From an uncultured Acetatifactor sp. (GTDB lineage Bacteria > Bacillota > Clostridia > Lachnospirales > Lachnospiraceae), in the NCBI GenBank assembly GCA_949840885.1, contig CATKYJ010000030.1, forward strand, positions 1 to 56,836: a stretch of DNA of 56,836 bases, written 5' to 3'. The translations under genes were made by a program, and so were the position numbers. The notes beneath the pieces were generated by a model that was not told the DNA's origin, ran no database searches, and was given only the letters and a program-made list of their open reading frames with translations. Shown in pieces: positions 33,202 through 41,975 of this stretch. Position 1 is the first letter of the stretch, and each line of letters starts with the position of its first letter.

Positions 33202-34251
33202 ATGGAAAAAGAAAGGTATGTGGCATATGTCTCCACCTATACGCGGGGAGACAAGAATGGGATCAAAATATATGACGTGGATATCGAGAAAGGGCGTTTT
33301 GTGGAGAAAGACAAAGTGGAGATTACCAATTCCTCCTATGTGACCATTTCCCACAACAAGAAATATCTGTATTCCATCACGGACTTCGGCGTGGAGTCCT
33401 ACCTGATCCTGGGGGACGGCAGCCTGGAACTTATCAATTTCGCTTCCATCAACGGCATGCGGGGATGCTATCTTTCGACGGATTATACGGACAGCTATCT
33501 GTTCGTGGCAGGCTATCACGACGGGAAGCTGACCGTGCTGAAGCTGGGAGACGATGGCTCTGTAGGCGATATTACCGATGAAATCTATCACAAGGGCCTG
33601 GGGATCATTGCGGAGCGCAATTCAAGACCCCATATCAACTGTGCCCGCATGACCCATGACAACAAATACCTGTTAGTGGCGGATCAGGGCATGGATCATG
33701 TGAATGTATATCGGTTCGATGTGACGCTTGGCAAGGTGACGCTGGCGGATATCGTCCACAGCGAGTTGGACGCCAATCCCAGACATATCAAGATTTCCAG
33801 GGATGGCCGCTATATTTATATAGTAAATGAATTCAAGTGCACCATTGATGTGTTTTCCTATGAGGAAAAGAAAGGCCAGCCTATCTTTGAGAAGCTCCAG
33901 ACGGTTTCCACCTGTGAGCAGGAGATGGGCAGCTTTAATGCGGCCAGCGCGCTGACATTTTCAGACGACCACAAATATCTGCTCAGCAGCAACGCCGGAG
34001 CCAACTCTGTGGTGCTGTTTGAGGTGGACGAGACTACAGGGCACCTGCGGGAGATTTTCGAACTGCCTGTGGGCGGAGAGTATCCGAAAGACGCAAGCCT
34101 CTTCCCCAACAATAAATTCCTGGTGTCCCTGAACCATGAGTCCAACAGCATGACTTTCTTTCATGTGGACGTGGAGAAAGGTACCATGATCATGAATGGG
34201 CCTCCCATTAAGGTAGACGTGCCTAACTGCATCACATTCCACAGGCTATAA
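33202..34251 (+). CDS. lactonase-family beta-propeller, 6-phosphogluconolactonase type
   Basis: Protein of 349 aa with seven-bladed propeller features: repeated short blades such as YVTISHNKKYLYSITDFG, PHINCARMTHDNKYLLVADQG, NPRHIKISRDGRYIYIVNE and ALTFSDDHKYLLSSNAG. It matches the YbhE/Lactonase (PF10282) family, which includes a 6-phosphogluconolactonase. No pentose-phosphate gene is adjacent, so the substrate is uncertain. GGAGGG precedes the ATG. Confidence 0.85.
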   Translation: MEKERYVAYVSTYTRGDKNGIKIYDVDIEKGRFVEKDKVEITNSSYVTISHNKKYLYSITDFGVESYLILGDGSLELINFASINGMRGCYLSTDYTDSYLFVAGYHDGKLTVLKLGDDGSVGDITDEIYHKGLGIIAERNSRPHINCARMTHDNKYLLVADQGMDHVNVYRFDVTLGKVTLADIVHSELDANPRHIKISRDGRYIYIVNEFKCTIDVFSYEEKKGQPIFEKLQTVSTCEQEMGSFNAASALTFSDDHKYLLSSNAGANSVVLFEVDETTGHLREIFELPVGGEYPKDASLFPNNKFLVSLNHESNSMTFFHVDVEKGTMIMNGPPIKVDVPNCITFHRL

Positions 34252-34259
34252 CATTTCAT

Positions 34260-34288
34260 GGGTTGCTGGAAGCGGCAGCCCTTTTTTT
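34260..34288 (+). terminator. terminator after the lactonase gene
   Basis: GGGTTGC (34260-34266) with GCAGCCC (34275-34281), one wobble pair, then seven T. The 13-base direct repeat TTCGGCATATATA follows at 34287 and 34302. Confidence 0.8.
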
Positions 34289-34336
34289 CGGCATATATAC
34301 TTCGGCATATATATTTATAGAAGAAATAATTCCTGA

Positions 34337-34416
34337 AGTTTGCCAAGCCATCCGATTAACATGGGATGCGCATCATGGACCGGCGGCAAAGTTTACCGTT
34401 AGTGAATACAGAAAGG
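34337..34416 (+). repeat. dispersed a-b-a'-b' repeat element, copy D
   Basis: AGTTTGCC (a), CCGATTAACATGG (b), CCGGCGGCAAAGTTTA (a'), CCGTTAGTGAATA (b'). It ends at the RBS (GAAAGGAAG) of aroC. Pairing of a with a' is good; b with b' is the weakest of the four copies. Confidence 0.55.
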
Positions 34417-34427
34417 AAGTCAGGAAA

Positions 34428-35555
34428 ATGGCGGGTTCCACATATGGCACTATATTCAAAATCACCACATGGGGGGAGTCCCACGGAAAAGCGCTGGGCG
34501 TGGTCATCGATGGCTGCCCTGCAGGGCTGCCCCTGGAAGAAAACGATATCCAACGCTATCTTAACAGGAGAAAGCCCGGCTCCAGCAGCATCACTACCCA
34601 GAGGAAAGAGGACGATGCGGTGGAAATCCTCTCAGGCGTGTTCCAGGGCAGGACTACGGGTACCCCGATTTCCATGATGGTCCGCAACACTTCCCAGATT
34701 TCCAAAGACTACAGCGAGATAGCTTCCTATTACCGCCCGGGGCATGCGGACTATACTTTTGACGAGAAGTACGGCTTTCGGGACTATCGGGGCGGCGGGC
34801 GCTCCTCCGGCAGGGAGACTTTGGGGCGGGTGGCGGCAGGAGCCGTGGCCTGCAGGATATTGGAGGAACTGGGGATAAGGGTGTGGGCCTACACCCGCTC
34901 CATCGGCCCCATAGAGGCGGACATGGGCAAATTTGACAGGAGCGTAAGCCTGTCCACACCTACGGCCATGCCGGACGAGACGGCAGACAGGGCGGCTGTG
35001 GAATATCTGGAGAGAGTAAAGCGCGAGACGGATTCCGTGGGCGGCTGCATGGAGTGCATTGTGGATGGGCTTCCGGCCGGAATCGGGGATCCGGTCTTCG
35101 AAAAACTGGACGCCAACCTGGCAAAGGCTGTCATGTCCATCGGTGCGGTGAAAGCCGTGGAGATCGGCGATGGCACGCAGGTGGCGGCCAGAAAGGGAAG
35201 CGAGAACAACGATGCTTTCAAAATCGAAGACGGAATTGTGACAAAAGATACCAACCATGCAGGCGGCATTCTGGGCGGTATCAGCGATGGGGACAGAATA
35301 GTGGTGCGGGCCTGGGTGAAGCCCACGCCGTCCATCTTTCTGGGACAGAGGACGGTGAACCGGTTCGGGGAGGAGATAGAGGTTCATATCAAAGGCCGGC
35401 ATGATCCCATCATCGTGCCCAGGGCAGTGGTGGTCATGGAGTGCATGACAGCGCTGACCGTGCTGGACGCCATGCTGGTGAACATGTCCGCGCGAATGGA
35501 CTTTGTGGCGGATTTCTATGGACGAAGGAGGACAGACAGATGTACCAAATCTTAA
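34428..35555 (+). CDS. aroC: chorismate synthase
   Basis: Protein of 375 aa, the last shikimate step (EPSP to chorismate). It starts STYGTIFKITTWGESHGKAL and has the FMN/substrate motifs RRKPGSSSITTQRKEDD, RPGHADYTFDEKYGFRDYRG, GRSSGRETLGRVAAGAVA and AVVVMECMTALTVLDAML. ATG 34428 was chosen; the ribosome site is inside repeat copy D. The last 16 bases overlap tgt. Confidence 0.96.
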   Translation: MAGSTYGTIFKITTWGESHGKALGVVIDGCPAGLPLEENDIQRYLNRRKPGSSSITTQRKEDDAVEILSGVFQGRTTGTPISMMVRNTSQISKDYSEIASYYRPGHADYTFDEKYGFRDYRGGGRSSGRETLGRVAAGAVACRILEELGIRVWAYTRSIGPIEADMGKFDRSVSLSTPTAMPDETADRAAVEYLERVKRETDSVGGCMECIVDGLPAGIGDPVFEKLDANLAKAVMSIGAVKAVEIGDGTQVAARKGSENNDAFKIEDGIVTKDTNHAGGILGGISDGDRIVVRAWVKPTPSIFLGQRTVNRFGEEIEVHIKGRHDPIIVPRAVVVMECMTALTVLDAMLVNMSARMDFVADFYGRRRTDRCTKS

Positions 35556-36670
35556 AACAGGAGGGGAGAGCAAAGCGGGCTCAGCTTGAAACGGTTCATG
35601 GCACCATCCAGACCCCGGTGTTCATGAATGTGGGGACTGCGGCGGCCATCAAAGGAGCCGTGGCCACATCGGATCTGGAGCAGATCGGGACCCAGGTGGA
35701 ACTTTCCAATACCTATCATCTGCATGTGCGCCCCGGGGACAGCGTGGTAAAAAAGCTGGGCGGACTGCATAAATTCATGTCCTGGGACAGGCCTATCCTT
35801 ACGGATTCAGGCGGATTTCAGGTGTTCTCCCTGGCCGGACTTCGTAAGATCAAAGAGGAGGGGGTCTACTTCCACTCCCATATAGACGGGAAAAAGATTT
35901 TCATGGGGCCGGAGGAGAGCATGCAGATTCAGTCAAACCTGGCCTCCACCATTGCCATGGCCTTTGACGAGTGTGCGCCCAGCAAGGCGGACAGAGACTA
36001 TGTACAGGCTTCCGCGGACCGTACGGCCAGATGGCTGGAGCGGTGCAAAAAAGAAATGAAGAGGCTGAACGGTCTGGAGAACACCATCAATCCCAGGCAG
36101 CTCCTCTTTGGCATCAATCAGGGTGCAGTGTACCCGGATATCCGCATAGAGCACGCAAAGCGCATATCCGAACTGGAACTGGACGGCTATGCGGTGGGAG
36201 GCCTGGCCGTGGGGGAGACCCACGAGGAGATGTACTACATTCTGGACGAAGTGGTGCCCTTTCTGCCAAAGGACAAGCCCACCTATCTGATGGGAGTGGG
36301 GACGCCTGCCAATATATTGGAGGGCGTGGAGCGGGGAGTGGACTTCTTTGACTGTGTGTATCCCTCAAGGAATGGCAGGCACGGGCATCTCTACACGAAC
36401 CATGGAAAGATCAATCTGTTCAATGCCAGGTATGAGCTGGACAACGGGCCCATTGAGGAGGGCTGCGGCTGCCCTGCCTGCAGGCGTTATTCCAGGGCTT
36501 ACATCCGTCATCTGCTGAAAGCGAAGGAAATGCTGGGCATGCGTCTTTGCGTGCTGCACAATCTCTATTTCTACAATACAATGATGGAGGAGATACGAAA
36601 CGCCCTGGATGAGGGACGCTTTGCGGCATATAAGAGACAGAAGCTGGACAAAATGCGGTCAGCTACTTGA
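35540..36670 (+). CDS. tgt: queuine tRNA-ribosyltransferase
   Basis: Protein of 376 aa that exchanges guanine-34 for a preQ1/queuine base in GUN tRNAs. Motifs: LSNTYHLHVRPG, ILTDSGGFQVFSLA (catalytic Asp), FGINQGAVYPDIR, DFFDCVYPSRNGRHGHLY (nucleophile Asp) and the zinc site CGCPACRRYSRAYIRHL with a later His. It starts inside the end of aroC. aroC-tgt-yajC is ordinary for tgt-yajC; aroC here is a local addition. Confidence 0.96.
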   Translation: MYQILKQEGRAKRAQLETVHGTIQTPVFMNVGTAAAIKGAVATSDLEQIGTQVELSNTYHLHVRPGDSVVKKLGGLHKFMSWDRPILTDSGGFQVFSLAGLRKIKEEGVYFHSHIDGKKIFMGPEESMQIQSNLASTIAMAFDECAPSKADRDYVQASADRTARWLERCKKEMKRLNGLENTINPRQLLFGINQGAVYPDIRIEHAKRISELELDGYAVGGLAVGETHEEMYYILDEVVPFLPKDKPTYLMGVGTPANILEGVERGVDFFDCVYPSRNGRHGHLYTNHGKINLFNARYELDNGPIEEGCGCPACRRYSRAYIRHLLKAKEMLGMRLCVLHNLYFYNTMMEEIRNALDEGRFAAYKRQKLDKMRSAT

Positions 36671-36695
36671 CCAATCGGTATTTTTTGTGTATTAT
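36667..36695 (+). promoter_or_regulatory. promoter of yajC
   Basis: TTGACC (36667-36672), 17-base spacer, TATTAT (36690-36695). The -35 overlaps the tgt stop codon. Confidence 0.75.
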
Positions 36696-36754
36696 GTTTA
36701 TTTAGACAAGTTTACGAACGACTGGCGGCCAGCCGGCGTTAGAATGGAGGAAAG

Positions 36755-37078
36755 ATGGGTATATTATTGACGGAAGGCGAAATGCCGGCAGGAGCAGGAG
36801 GAATGGGCCTGATCAGTATGATTTTAGTGTACGTCTTAATGTTCGGCGCGATATGGTTCTTTATGATGCGTCCCCAGAGCAAGGAGAAGAAGAGGGTGGC
36901 AGCCATGCTGGCGGCGCTGGAGATCGGGGACGTGGTTTTGACCACATCGGGATTTTACGGCGTTGTGATCGATATGAAAGACGATATGGTCATCGTAGAG
37001 TTTGGCAGTAACAAGAATTGCCGCATTCCCATGGAGAAAGCCGCCATCAGCCGGGTGGAGAAAGCGGGAGAGAACTGA
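36755..37078 (+). CDS. yajC: preprotein translocase subunit YajC
   Basis: Protein of 107 aa: one membrane helix (MILVYVLMFGAIWFFMM) followed by RPQSKEKKRVAAMLAALEIGDVVLTTSGFYGVV, the YajC signature. It assists the Sec channel with SecD/SecF. GGAGG precedes the ATG and a terminator follows at 37112, so secDF is not in this operon. Confidence 0.95.
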   Translation: MGILLTEGEMPAGAGGMGLISMILVYVLMFGAIWFFMMRPQSKEKKRVAAMLAALEIGDVVLTTSGFYGVVIDMKDDMVIVEFGSNKNCRIPMEKAAISRVEKAGEN

Positions 37079-37111
37079 AAATCAGATGTTTTTTGTTGAC
37101 AACGAGTGCGA

Positions 37112-37146
37112 CAGGTCTGTGCGAAGTTTGCATAGACCTGCTTTTA
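37112..37146 (+). terminator. terminator after yajC
   Basis: CAGGTCTGTGC (37112-37122) pairs with GCATAGACCTG (37130-37140), loop GAAGTTT, then CTTTTA. Confidence 0.8.
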
Positions 37147-37266
37147 GGGAAAAAACCTTTAAAGTCTAAAAGAGACAAAATAACAGGAAATATGCAACAA
37201 AAGAGTTTCATAAGCCTGGGGGGGGTAGACAAAACCACCAAAATATTGGTAAAAATGAAATTGGGC

Positions 37267-37295
37267 TTGCATTATGACCATATTAAGTATAAAAT
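37267..37295 (+). promoter_or_regulatory. promoter of the sortase-LCP operon
   Basis: TTGCAT (37267-37272), 17-base spacer, TAAAAT (37290-37295). It is 66 bases before the sortase ATG. An eight-G run (37218-37225) lies just before and is unusual. Confidence 0.6.
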
Positions 37296-37361
37296 AACAT
37301 AAGTACGGTACAGAAATGCGATAACAATTATCAGGAAAGGAATAAGGGGGACTGCTGGGAC

Positions 37362-38267
37362 ATGAGAAAGATGGACAAGGATGCGGGTGGGAACAATGCG
37401 CGTGTCTGGAAGATTGCAGGGGCGGCATTTCTTATAGTCGCTATTGCGTGTACAGTAGTAGCCTGTGCGGGAAAGGCCAAAGAGGAAGAGGCAGAGAGCC
37501 AATACGAGAGTCTTGCGGAACAGACTACGAAATCTGTTGAACCCACGCCAGAACCCTCGTCAGAGGAGAGCAGCGAAGAGCCAGAGCCAGAGGCAGAGCC
37601 GGAGGAAACGGATCCCTTAGAGGAACTGAAAGAGATGGGTGTGCCTATTCCGGAGAAAGAGGTGGACTTCGAGGATCTTCAGGAAAACACCAACGAAGAC
37701 ATCTATGCATGGATTTATATTCCGGATACTCCCATTGATTATCCGATACTGCAGCACGATACAGACAATACTTTCTATCTGGAGCACAATATAGACGGGA
37801 GCCTTGGCAGGCCGGGATGCATTTATACGGAGAATTACAATGCCAAAGATTTTTCGGATTCCGTTACTGTGATGTACGGACATAATATGAGGGTCGGCAC
37901 CATGTTCGCCGCACTTCACAAATATGAGGACAGCGAATTCGCCGAGGAACATCCATATATATATATATATACGCCGGATGGTTTACTGGTTTATGAGATT
38001 TTTTCGGCACATAAGACATCGAATGAACATATTCTATATGCCCACAACTACTTTACGAACAAGTGGACCGTAGAGAAATATATAGAGGACAGCAGGAATG
38101 TCCGTGTGATGGGGGGCGTTCAGAGGGAAGATGTGGAGGCAGACGCGGATAACTGTATTCTTGTGCTGTCTACCTGCGTAGGCAATGAGCCGGACAAACG
38201 CTATGTTGTACAGGGGGTATTACTGAATGGCGGAAAGGAATGGGAAGAGGAACAGGAACAGGAATAG
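37362..38267 (+). CDS. srtB: class B sortase
   Basis: Membrane transpeptidase of 301 aa. One N-terminal anchor helix (WKIAGAAFLIVAIACTVVAC), a long Glu/Pro-rich linker (about residues 45-85), and the class B sortase domain: YAWIYIPDTPIDYPILQ, NTFYLEHNIDGS, VMYGHNM (catalytic His), LVLSTCVGNEPDKRYVV (TLxTC Cys and Arg). It attaches proteins with a (S/N)PxTG-like signal to the wall. The likely substrate is encoded at 39502, and an LCP ligase overlaps its 3' end by 41 bases. Confidence 0.93.
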   Translation: MRKMDKDAGGNNARVWKIAGAAFLIVAIACTVVACAGKAKEEEAESQYESLAEQTTKSVEPTPEPSSEESSEEPEPEAEPEETDPLEELKEMGVPIPEKEVDFEDLQENTNEDIYAWIYIPDTPIDYPILQHDTDNTFYLEHNIDGSLGRPGCIYTENYNAKDFSDSVTVMYGHNMRVGTMFAALHKYEDSEFAEEHPYIYIYTPDGLLVYEIFSAHKTSNEHILYAHNYFTNKWTVEKYIEDSRNVRVMGGVQREDVEADADNCILVLSTCVGNEPDKRYVVQGVLLNGGKEWEEEQEQE

Positions 38268-39354
38268 GGGCACCGAGGCATCAGCAAAGAGGGTAAGACC
38301 GGGTCGTCTTTTTATCAATTTGCTGCTTGGAATGGTAGTGCTGATATTTGTCATGGCGATTTCGTTTCTCTTGCTGCAGATATCCGGTAAGAACAGCCTC
38401 TACAGCAAGGCGGATAGCGGTAAGATGGTGACAACACTGTCTGACATAGCTATTGCCCTGGGCGGAAGTCTGGATAGCGGGGACGGAGAGGACTGGCAGG
38501 AAGGGGATTTCCGATTTGAGGGGGTTCATTACCGGTACAATTCGGATATACTGACTTTTCTCTTCATGGGAATCGACAAGATGACTGAAGTAAAAGTTGT
38601 GGAGGAGGGAATAGAAGGGGGCCAGGCGGATGCGAACTTCCTGCTGGTGCTGAATCCGCACAGCAAAGAGATTTCGGTTATCAGCATTCCCAGGGATACC
38701 ATGACCGAGGTAGACGCATATGACAGCAATGGGATCTACTGGGGATCCATGACAGCCCAGCTGGCTGTCCAGCATGGATATGGAGACGGAGGCAAGATAA
38801 GTTGTGAACGCAGTGTACAGGCTGTCTCGAATCTGTTTTACGGACTGCCGATTCACGGATATTGCGCTATCAACATGGGAGCCATCCCGCTGATCAATGA
38901 TGCGGTGGGCGGCATTGACCTGCAGGCCCTTGAGACGCTGGACTTCGGAGAATACCGAATCACGGAGGGCGAGCAGCTGCACTTAGAGGGAATGGACGCT
39001 TATTACTACCTGCACAACAGGGATATCAATAAACCGCAGACTGCCGTGGGCCGTCTGCAAAGGCAGAAGCAGTATCTGATGGCTTATGCGGGCAAAGCCA
39101 TGGAGGCCATCAAAAAAGATGTGACATTTCCGGTATCCTTGTATGGAACTCTGAGCAAGTACATGGTGACCGACATCAGTGTGGACGAGGTGGGATATTT
39201 GGCCACACAGATATTGAACTACAGCTTCGGGAGTGATGACATGCATGTCCTGGAGGGCGAGGTCACAAAAGGGGAGATTTATGAGGAGTTTCGGGTGGAC
39301 GAGGATGCGCTGTACCGCCTGATATTGGAGATATTTTATGATAAGGTAGAATGA
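38227..39354 (+). CDS. LytR-CpsA-Psr family cell-wall ligase
   Basis: Protein of 375 aa. A basic N-terminus and one membrane helix (LFINLLLGMVVLIFVMAISFLLL) precede the LCP domain: LTFLFMGIDK, DANFLLVLNPHSKEISVISIPRDT (the Arg/Asp phospho-lipid site), GYCAINMGAIPLINDAVGGI and YYYLHNRDINKPQTAVGRLQRQK (RxxRQ). It transfers polymers or glycans from lipid carriers to the wall. The overlap with the sortase gene shows coupled expression; the exopolysaccharide genes start at 40474. Confidence 0.93.
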   Translation: MAERNGKRNRNRNRGTEASAKRVRPGRLFINLLLGMVVLIFVMAISFLLLQISGKNSLYSKADSGKMVTTLSDIAIALGGSLDSGDGEDWQEGDFRFEGVHYRYNSDILTFLFMGIDKMTEVKVVEEGIEGGQADANFLLVLNPHSKEISVISIPRDTMTEVDAYDSNGIYWGSMTAQLAVQHGYGDGGKISCERSVQAVSNLFYGLPIHGYCAINMGAIPLINDAVGGIDLQALETLDFGEYRITEGEQLHLEGMDAYYYLHNRDINKPQTAVGRLQRQKQYLMAYAGKAMEAIKKDVTFPVSLYGTLSKYMVTDISVDEVGYLATQILNYSFGSDDMHVLEGEVTKGEIYEEFRVDEDALYRLILEIFYDKVE

Positions 39355-39441
39355 CCTTATTCAGGACATGAAGTGGCCGGATGGACATAAGGGCATGCGC
39401 GGATTGTGCGCATGGCAGAACAGCGCATAAGACTGATTGAT

Positions 39442-39471
39442 TTGGTATTAGGCCGAGAGGCTTGATATAAC
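39442..39471 (+). promoter_or_regulatory. possible promoter of the surface protein gene
   Basis: TTGGTA (39442-39447), 18-base spacer, TATAAC (39466-39471). Confidence 0.45.
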
Positions 39472-39501
39472 CACATGGATGAGGAAAGGAGGACGATTAA
39501 A

Positions 39502-40122
39502 ATGAAGAAATTTGCTAAAATGCTGGCTCTGGGTCTGGCTCTTGCTATGACCTTTGGTATGGTAGTCAGCGCAGCGGAGAATCCTAGTGTAGTGACTAAA
39601 GCTCCGGAGAATGTTACTGTTGATTCGGAAGCCTGCAGTGAGAACCTTTACTTTGTTAATCCTACAGCTGAAGAGGAAGAAAAAGTTGCTGAAGTTGCAG
39701 GTAAGGTAGCTGATTATTTGCCTAGTTCCTTTGTGAACGCTAAAGTTTTAGGTACTTACTATGTTGAGTCTACTAATGGCGAGCCTGTTAAGCTGGTGAT
39801 CAACGTTGGTAAGGTAAGCACAGGCGAGTACTATGCTCTGCATCTGAAAGATGACGGCACTGTTGAAGGTATTAGACTGGACAAACCCGCATCTGACGGA
39901 ACTCTTGTAATCAACCTGACAAGCTGCTCACCGGTTATGATCTTAACAGGTGACTACCAGGGAAATGCTCCTGCTGCTGGTTCCACAACCCCTGCTACAC
40001 CCGACGGTGCTGCTCCCGTGTCTCCTAAGACTGGTGAGACCCTGCCCGTAGCCGGCATGATGGCTGTTCTTTGCCTGGCTGGCGCTCTGGTTTGCGCGAA
40101 GAAAGCTCGCTGCAACAACTAA
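39502..40122 (+). CDS. sortase-anchored surface protein with SPKTG signal
   Basis: Protein of 206 aa. A signal peptide (MKKFAKMLALGLALAMTFGMVVSA) is followed by an exposed domain of about 130 aa, a Pro/Thr/Ala-rich hinge (GNAPAAGSTTPATPDGAA), the sorting motif SPKTGE, a hydrophobic stretch (LPVAGMMAVLCLAGALVC) and a basic tail (KKARCNN). SPKTG is a known type of class B sortase signal in Clostridia, so the sortase at 37362 is the expected partner. The exposed domain is not recognised. Codon use (GTT, CCT, GCT) differs from the GC-rich neighbours, which may mean high expression. AAAGGAGG precedes the ATG. Confidence 0.85.
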   Translation: MKKFAKMLALGLALAMTFGMVVSAAENPSVVTKAPENVTVDSEACSENLYFVNPTAEEEEKVAEVAGKVADYLPSSFVNAKVLGTYYVESTNGEPVKLVINVGKVSTGEYYALHLKDDGTVEGIRLDKPASDGTLVINLTSCSPVMILTGDYQGNAPAAGSTTPATPDGAAPVSPKTGETLPVAGMMAVLCLAGALVCAKKARCNN

Positions 40123-40143
40123 TAGTAATTGTTTTGGCCCCGT

Positions 40144-40202
40144 CCATGCGGGCTAATGCATGGGATTAATCATGCATGATTAATCAGCAGGACGATGTCC
40201 TG
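40144..40202 (+). other. three consecutive hairpins including a 22-bp perfect palindrome
   Basis: CCATGC/GCATGG (40144-40163), then a 22-bp perfect palindrome at 40164-40185 (ATTAATCATGCATGATTAAT plus G and C ends), then CAGGAC-GAT-GTCCTG (40188-40202). No T-run follows, so this is not a plain terminator. Confidence 0.8.
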
Positions 40203-40278
40203 TTGGCAGGATTTGTGTTTTACGCATTGAAATGTATCAAAGAATGAAGTAAAAATAATTATCCTTTGACATGTGGTT

Positions 40279-40310
40279 ATCCAGCCTTTCCCTCCGGGGA
40301 GAGGCTGGAT
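40279..40310 (+). other. stable hairpin before the exopolysaccharide gene
   Basis: ATCCAGCCT (40279-40287) pairs with AGGCTGGAT (40302-40310), with extra CCC/GGG pairs inside. It is followed by TGTTAAAAAAG rather than a T-run, so intrinsic termination is doubtful. Confidence 0.6.
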
Positions 40311-40473
40311 GTTAAAAAAGGAACAAATGCTTTTAGGGCGGATTTACGATTCCGCATCCTGCGCCGGGAGCGCTGCCTGAGACGGAAAAGACATAAATCG
40401 GCAGAAGTTCACGGCGCAGGATGCCGGATTGTATAGCAGAGCCAGATTTACAGGAGAGAGGGGCGTTGCGTCC

Positions 40474-41925
40474 ATGTATAGAAAAAAGGCCGGAGGGTGG
40501 CTGAAACACCTTGACTTTATACTGCTGGATGTAATCTGTATGCAGGTGGCCTTTCTCCTTGCCTATTCTGTGCGCATGGGGCCATCCAATCCCTATCAGG
40601 ACAATGAGTACAGGGAAATCGGTGCCATTATTTTACTGGCCGAGGTGGTAGTTCTTCTTTTGACAGCCGCTTTCAGCGGCGTGCTGCGGCGAGGGCGCTA
40701 TGAGGAGTTCAGCGCCACGATGAGCCAGGCATTTTTTGTAGAGGCAGTCATTATTGCCACTTTGTTCACAACGCAGACCAGCGCTGACTATTCTAGGTTT
40801 GTCATTTATCTGACAGGCATTTTGTATGTCTGTATCAGCTATTTTGTAAGGCTCCTGTGGAAAGCCATATTGCTGAAGCGAAAGGCAGGGGCAGATCAGC
40901 GTTCTCTTCTTCTGGTGACGGATTACGATCTTGTGCAGGAGTGCATGACAGACCTCATAAAACATGACATGGACGGTCTTCTGATAACAGGGATTGCAAT
41001 CCTGGACAGGAACATGCAGGGCAAAAAAATCCAGGGGATACCTGTGGTGGCGAGCCCTGAGGACGTGGCGGATGCCATATGCCGCAGTTGGGTGGATGAG
41101 GCTCTTGTAGTTTTGCCCAGGGAGAAACCCTATCCGGCACAGCTGGTAGAGCAACTGGCAGGGATGGGTGTGGTAGTTCATGTCAGTGTATTCCGGGCGG
41201 AGGACAGCGGCGGGATGCGTCAGTTTGTGGGCCATGTGGGCGGCCATATGGTGCTGACCACCAGCATCAGCTATGCAACGCCAATTCAGCAGTTCGTCAA
41301 AAGAACCATGGATATAGCGGGCGGTATTGTGGGCTGTGTCATAACAGGAGTGTTTTTTGTGATATTGGCCCCGATGATTTTCATTGCTTCTCCCGGTCCT
41401 GTTTTCTTTACCCAGGAGCGGGTGGGCAGGAATGGAAAGCGCTTTCGGATATACAAGTTCCGGAGCATGTATATGGATGCGGAGGAACGGAAGAAAGAAC
41501 TCATGGAGAAGAATCAACATGGGGATGGCCTGATGTTCAAGATGGAGGGGGATCCCCGGATCATCGGATGTAAGATTCTGCCGGATGGAACTGTGAGGAA
41601 AGGTCTGGGAAATTTCATACGGGACTGGAGCCTGGACGAGTTTCCCCAGTTTTTCAATGTGCTGAAAGGGGATATGAGCCTTGTGGGTACCAGGCCGCCC
41701 ACTGTGGACGAATGGGAGAGATATAAACCCCACCACAGGGCCAGGCTTGCGGTGAGACCCGGCATTACCGGGCTGTGGCAGGTCAGCGGCAGGAGCAAGA
41801 TCACGGATTTCGAAGACGTAGTCAAGCTGGACACAAAGTACATCACAGAATGGAGTATGGGACTGGACATCAAAATCTTGCTGAAGACCGTGAGAGTGGT
41901 ATTTGGACGGGACGGAGCGATGTAG
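40474..41925 (+). CDS. exopolysaccharide polyprenyl glycosylphosphotransferase
   Basis: Protein of 483 aa of the WbaP/CpsE type, which loads the first sugar phosphate onto undecaprenyl phosphate. Four N-terminal membrane helices, a CoA-binding-like middle domain (LLLVTDYDLVQECM...GIPVVASPEDV), then the catalytic domain: helix near FVKRTMDIAGGIVG, GPVFFTQERVGRNGKRFRIYKFRSMYMDAEE, RDWSLDEFPQFFNVLKGDMSLVGTRPP and RPGITGLWQVSGRS. ATG 40474 has GGAGAGAGG 14 bases upstream. It starts a capsule/EPS pair with the Wzz-like gene. Confidence 0.93.
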   Translation: MYRKKAGGWLKHLDFILLDVICMQVAFLLAYSVRMGPSNPYQDNEYREIGAIILLAEVVVLLLTAAFSGVLRRGRYEEFSATMSQAFFVEAVIIATLFTTQTSADYSRFVIYLTGILYVCISYFVRLLWKAILLKRKAGADQRSLLLVTDYDLVQECMTDLIKHDMDGLLITGIAILDRNMQGKKIQGIPVVASPEDVADAICRSWVDEALVVLPREKPYPAQLVEQLAGMGVVVHVSVFRAEDSGGMRQFVGHVGGHMVLTTSISYATPIQQFVKRTMDIAGGIVGCVITGVFFVILAPMIFIASPGPVFFTQERVGRNGKRFRIYKFRSMYMDAEERKKELMEKNQHGDGLMFKMEGDPRIIGCKILPDGTVRKGLGNFIRDWSLDEFPQFFNVLKGDMSLVGTRPPTVDEWERYKPHHRARLAVRPGITGLWQVSGRSKITDFEDVVKLDTKYITEWSMGLDIKILLKTVRVVFGRDGAM

Positions 41926-41975
41926 AGACAGTTACTGTTTGCTGGGAGCAAAATAGTTGATGAAGGATGGTTGCG

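Larger units (their letters stand above)
40123..40473. other. 351-base structured gap, no gene seen
   Basis: The gap contains three palindromic hairpins in a row (40144-40202) and a GC-rich hairpin (40279-40310). The region near 40331-40430 has GCATCCTGCGCCGGGAGCG and a later CGGCGCAGGATGCC, which are complementary (GGCATCCTGCGCCG-type), so a further long-range hairpin is possible. It probably acts on the surface-protein transcript 3' end or on the exopolysaccharide leader. Confidence 0.55.

Noticed and set aside
32590..33591. A minus-strand open frame of 333 codons over the Cys-rich gene and the lactonase start
   Set aside because: It crosses a strong terminator and two genes with clear starts; its Arg/Ser-rich repeats are only the reverse reading of the 30-bp repeats.
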